The position numbers and the translations under genes are program-made. Below, piece by piece: positions 5,384-6,160 of a stretch of DNA of 6,160 nt. A model generated the notes under the pieces. It worked only from the letters and a program-made list of their open reading frames with translations. It was not told the DNA's origin and ran no database searches. The DNA comes from CALMFQ01 sp964495595. GTDB taxonomy: Bacteria > Pseudomonadota > Gammaproteobacteria > Burkholderiales > SCOH01. Location: positions 1-6,160 of the forward strand of contig CAZBWH010000118.1 in the NCBI GenBank assembly GCA_964495595.1. Direction: 5' to 3'. The first letter of the stretch is position 1. The number at the start of each line of letters is the position of its first letter.

Positions 5384-6160
5384 TCAACGGATCTTGATTG
5401 GCAGGTAGAGCGTGTTGCCCTCGCGGGCAATCAGCAGTGCCACGGTGCCGGCTGGCAGCTTGGCCAGCGCCTGGTTGAAGCCGGCGACATTCGGAGTGGC
5501 GATCGCGTTGAGGGCCAGAATTACGTCGCCTTCTTCAACGCCAGCCTTGGCCGCCTCGCCTTCGACCCGTTCGACCAGCACGCCGCCACGCAGACCCAGT
5601 TCGCTTTTCTCCTGCGCGTCCAGATCAGCGATCTGCAATCCCAGCCGCTGGATCTTGGCGTTTTTTTGTGGGGTCGTTTCGGTGGCGGCGACTTTCTCGG
5701 TGGGCATCTCGCCAACCGTGACTTTCATTGCCAGCTGTTCACCGCGACGCCAGATCTGCAGGGGCACTGTGTTGCCGGGGCGTACGTTGGCGACGATCAG
5801 CGGCAGTTCGCTGGAGCTTTTCACCGGCTGGCTGTTGAACTTGAGGATCACGTCACCTGGCTGCAGGCCCGCCTTGGCTGCCGGCGAATTCGGTTCAACC
5901 ATCGACACTAGCGCGCCGTCGGTCGATTTCAGGCCGAACGATTGCGCCAGCTCCAGGTTCAAGGGCTGGATCTGCACACCGATCCGACCCCGGCTGACTT
6001 TGCCGGTGGTCTGCAGTTGTTTGGCGACATTCATCGCCACGTCGATCGGGATGGCGAACGAGATGCCCATGTAGCCACCGGAACGCGAATAAATCTGCGA
6101 GTTGACGCCGACCACTTCGCCTCGCATGTTGAACAGCGGGCCGCCGGAGTTGCCCGGGTT
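5384..6160 (-). CDS. Do/DegP/MucD-type periplasmic serine endoprotease, partial (C-terminal part)
   Basis: This is the 3' part of an HtrA-family gene; its 5' end lies beyond the right edge. The visible 258 residues start in the catalytic serine motif N-P-G-N-S-G-G-P-L, with the nucleophile Ser codon at 6146-6148. The frame runs from the window edge, so the Met at 6125-6127 is internal and not the start. GYMGISFAIPID follows, the usual end of the trypsin-like domain. Next comes PDZ1 (about visible residues 58-145), opening with the RGRIGVQI strand and including SPAAKAGLQPGDVI, then a Thr/Lys-rich linker and PDZ2 (about 168-258), with AAKAGVEEGDVIL. Two PDZ domains and this linker match Do-family endopeptidases (DegP, DegQ, MucD), which degrade misfolded envelope proteins and act as chaperones. 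Which of these names applies cannot be settled from the C-terminal half. The gene converges on the glycosidase gene with an 89-base gap. Confidence 0.93.
   Translation of the reverse strand, partial: NPGNSGGPLFNMRGEVVGVNSQIYSRSGGYMGISFAIPIDVAMNVAKQLQTTGKVSRGRIGVQIQPLNLELAQSFGLKSTDGALVSMVEPNSPAAKAGLQPGDVILKFNSQPVKSSSELPLIVANVRPGNTVPLQIWRRGEQLAMKVTVGEMPTEKVAATETTPQKNAKIQRLGLQIADLDAQEKSELGLRGGVLVERVEGEAAKAGVEEGDVILALNAIATPNVAGFNQALAKLPAGTVALLIAREGNTLYLPIKIR

Noticed and set aside
5412..6074. 220-codon + strand frame opposite the protease gene
   Set aside because: It is a mirror of the well-supported PDZ-protease reading frame; its Ser/Arg/Pro-rich product has no recognisable motif.

Overview
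This window looks like ordinary chromosomal DNA from a GC-rich Gram-negative proteobacterium. Sec and lipoprotein signal peptides, periplasmic binding proteins and a two-PDZ Do/DegP-type protease all point that way. A betaproteobacterium is my best guess from general sequence character, but no marker gene proves it.

Layout. The + strand carries a chain of co-oriented genes: an unrecognised protein at the left edge (17-400), a small ORF overlapping it by ATGA (397-603), a family-1 (CUT1-type) extracellular solute-binding protein (620-1831) and a second binding protein of the ribose/galactose type (1895-3046). Gaps within this chain run from a 4-base overlap to 63 bases, so it may be one operon. 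After an intergenic stretch of about 260 bases with two perfect hairpins and a doubtful 52-codon ORF comes a large lipoprotein (3306-5294). It has a bacterial Ig-like (BIG2) domain followed by a clan GH-A glycoside hydrolase domain resembling GH39. It converges on the 3' part of a Do/DegP/MucD-type protease gene on the - strand (5384-6160, running off the right edge), with a terminator-like hairpin between them.

How the genes may work together. Two periplasmic binding proteins from different structural classes sit next to each other, with no permease or ATPase gene in view, followed by a predicted outer-membrane glycosidase. One reading is that the hydrolase releases oligosaccharides from an outside or self-made polysaccharide and the binding proteins capture or sense them, passing ligand to a transporter or sensor encoded elsewhere. 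This is inference from gene order only. The protease is a general envelope quality-control enzyme and probably unrelated.

No rRNA, tRNA, CRISPR array, insertion sequence or prophage gene was seen. I found no convincing sigma-70 or sigma-54 promoter. The most interesting points are the paired orphan binding proteins, the BIG2-GH39-like lipoprotein with its in-frame hexanucleotide repeat, and the hairpin-rich spacers.
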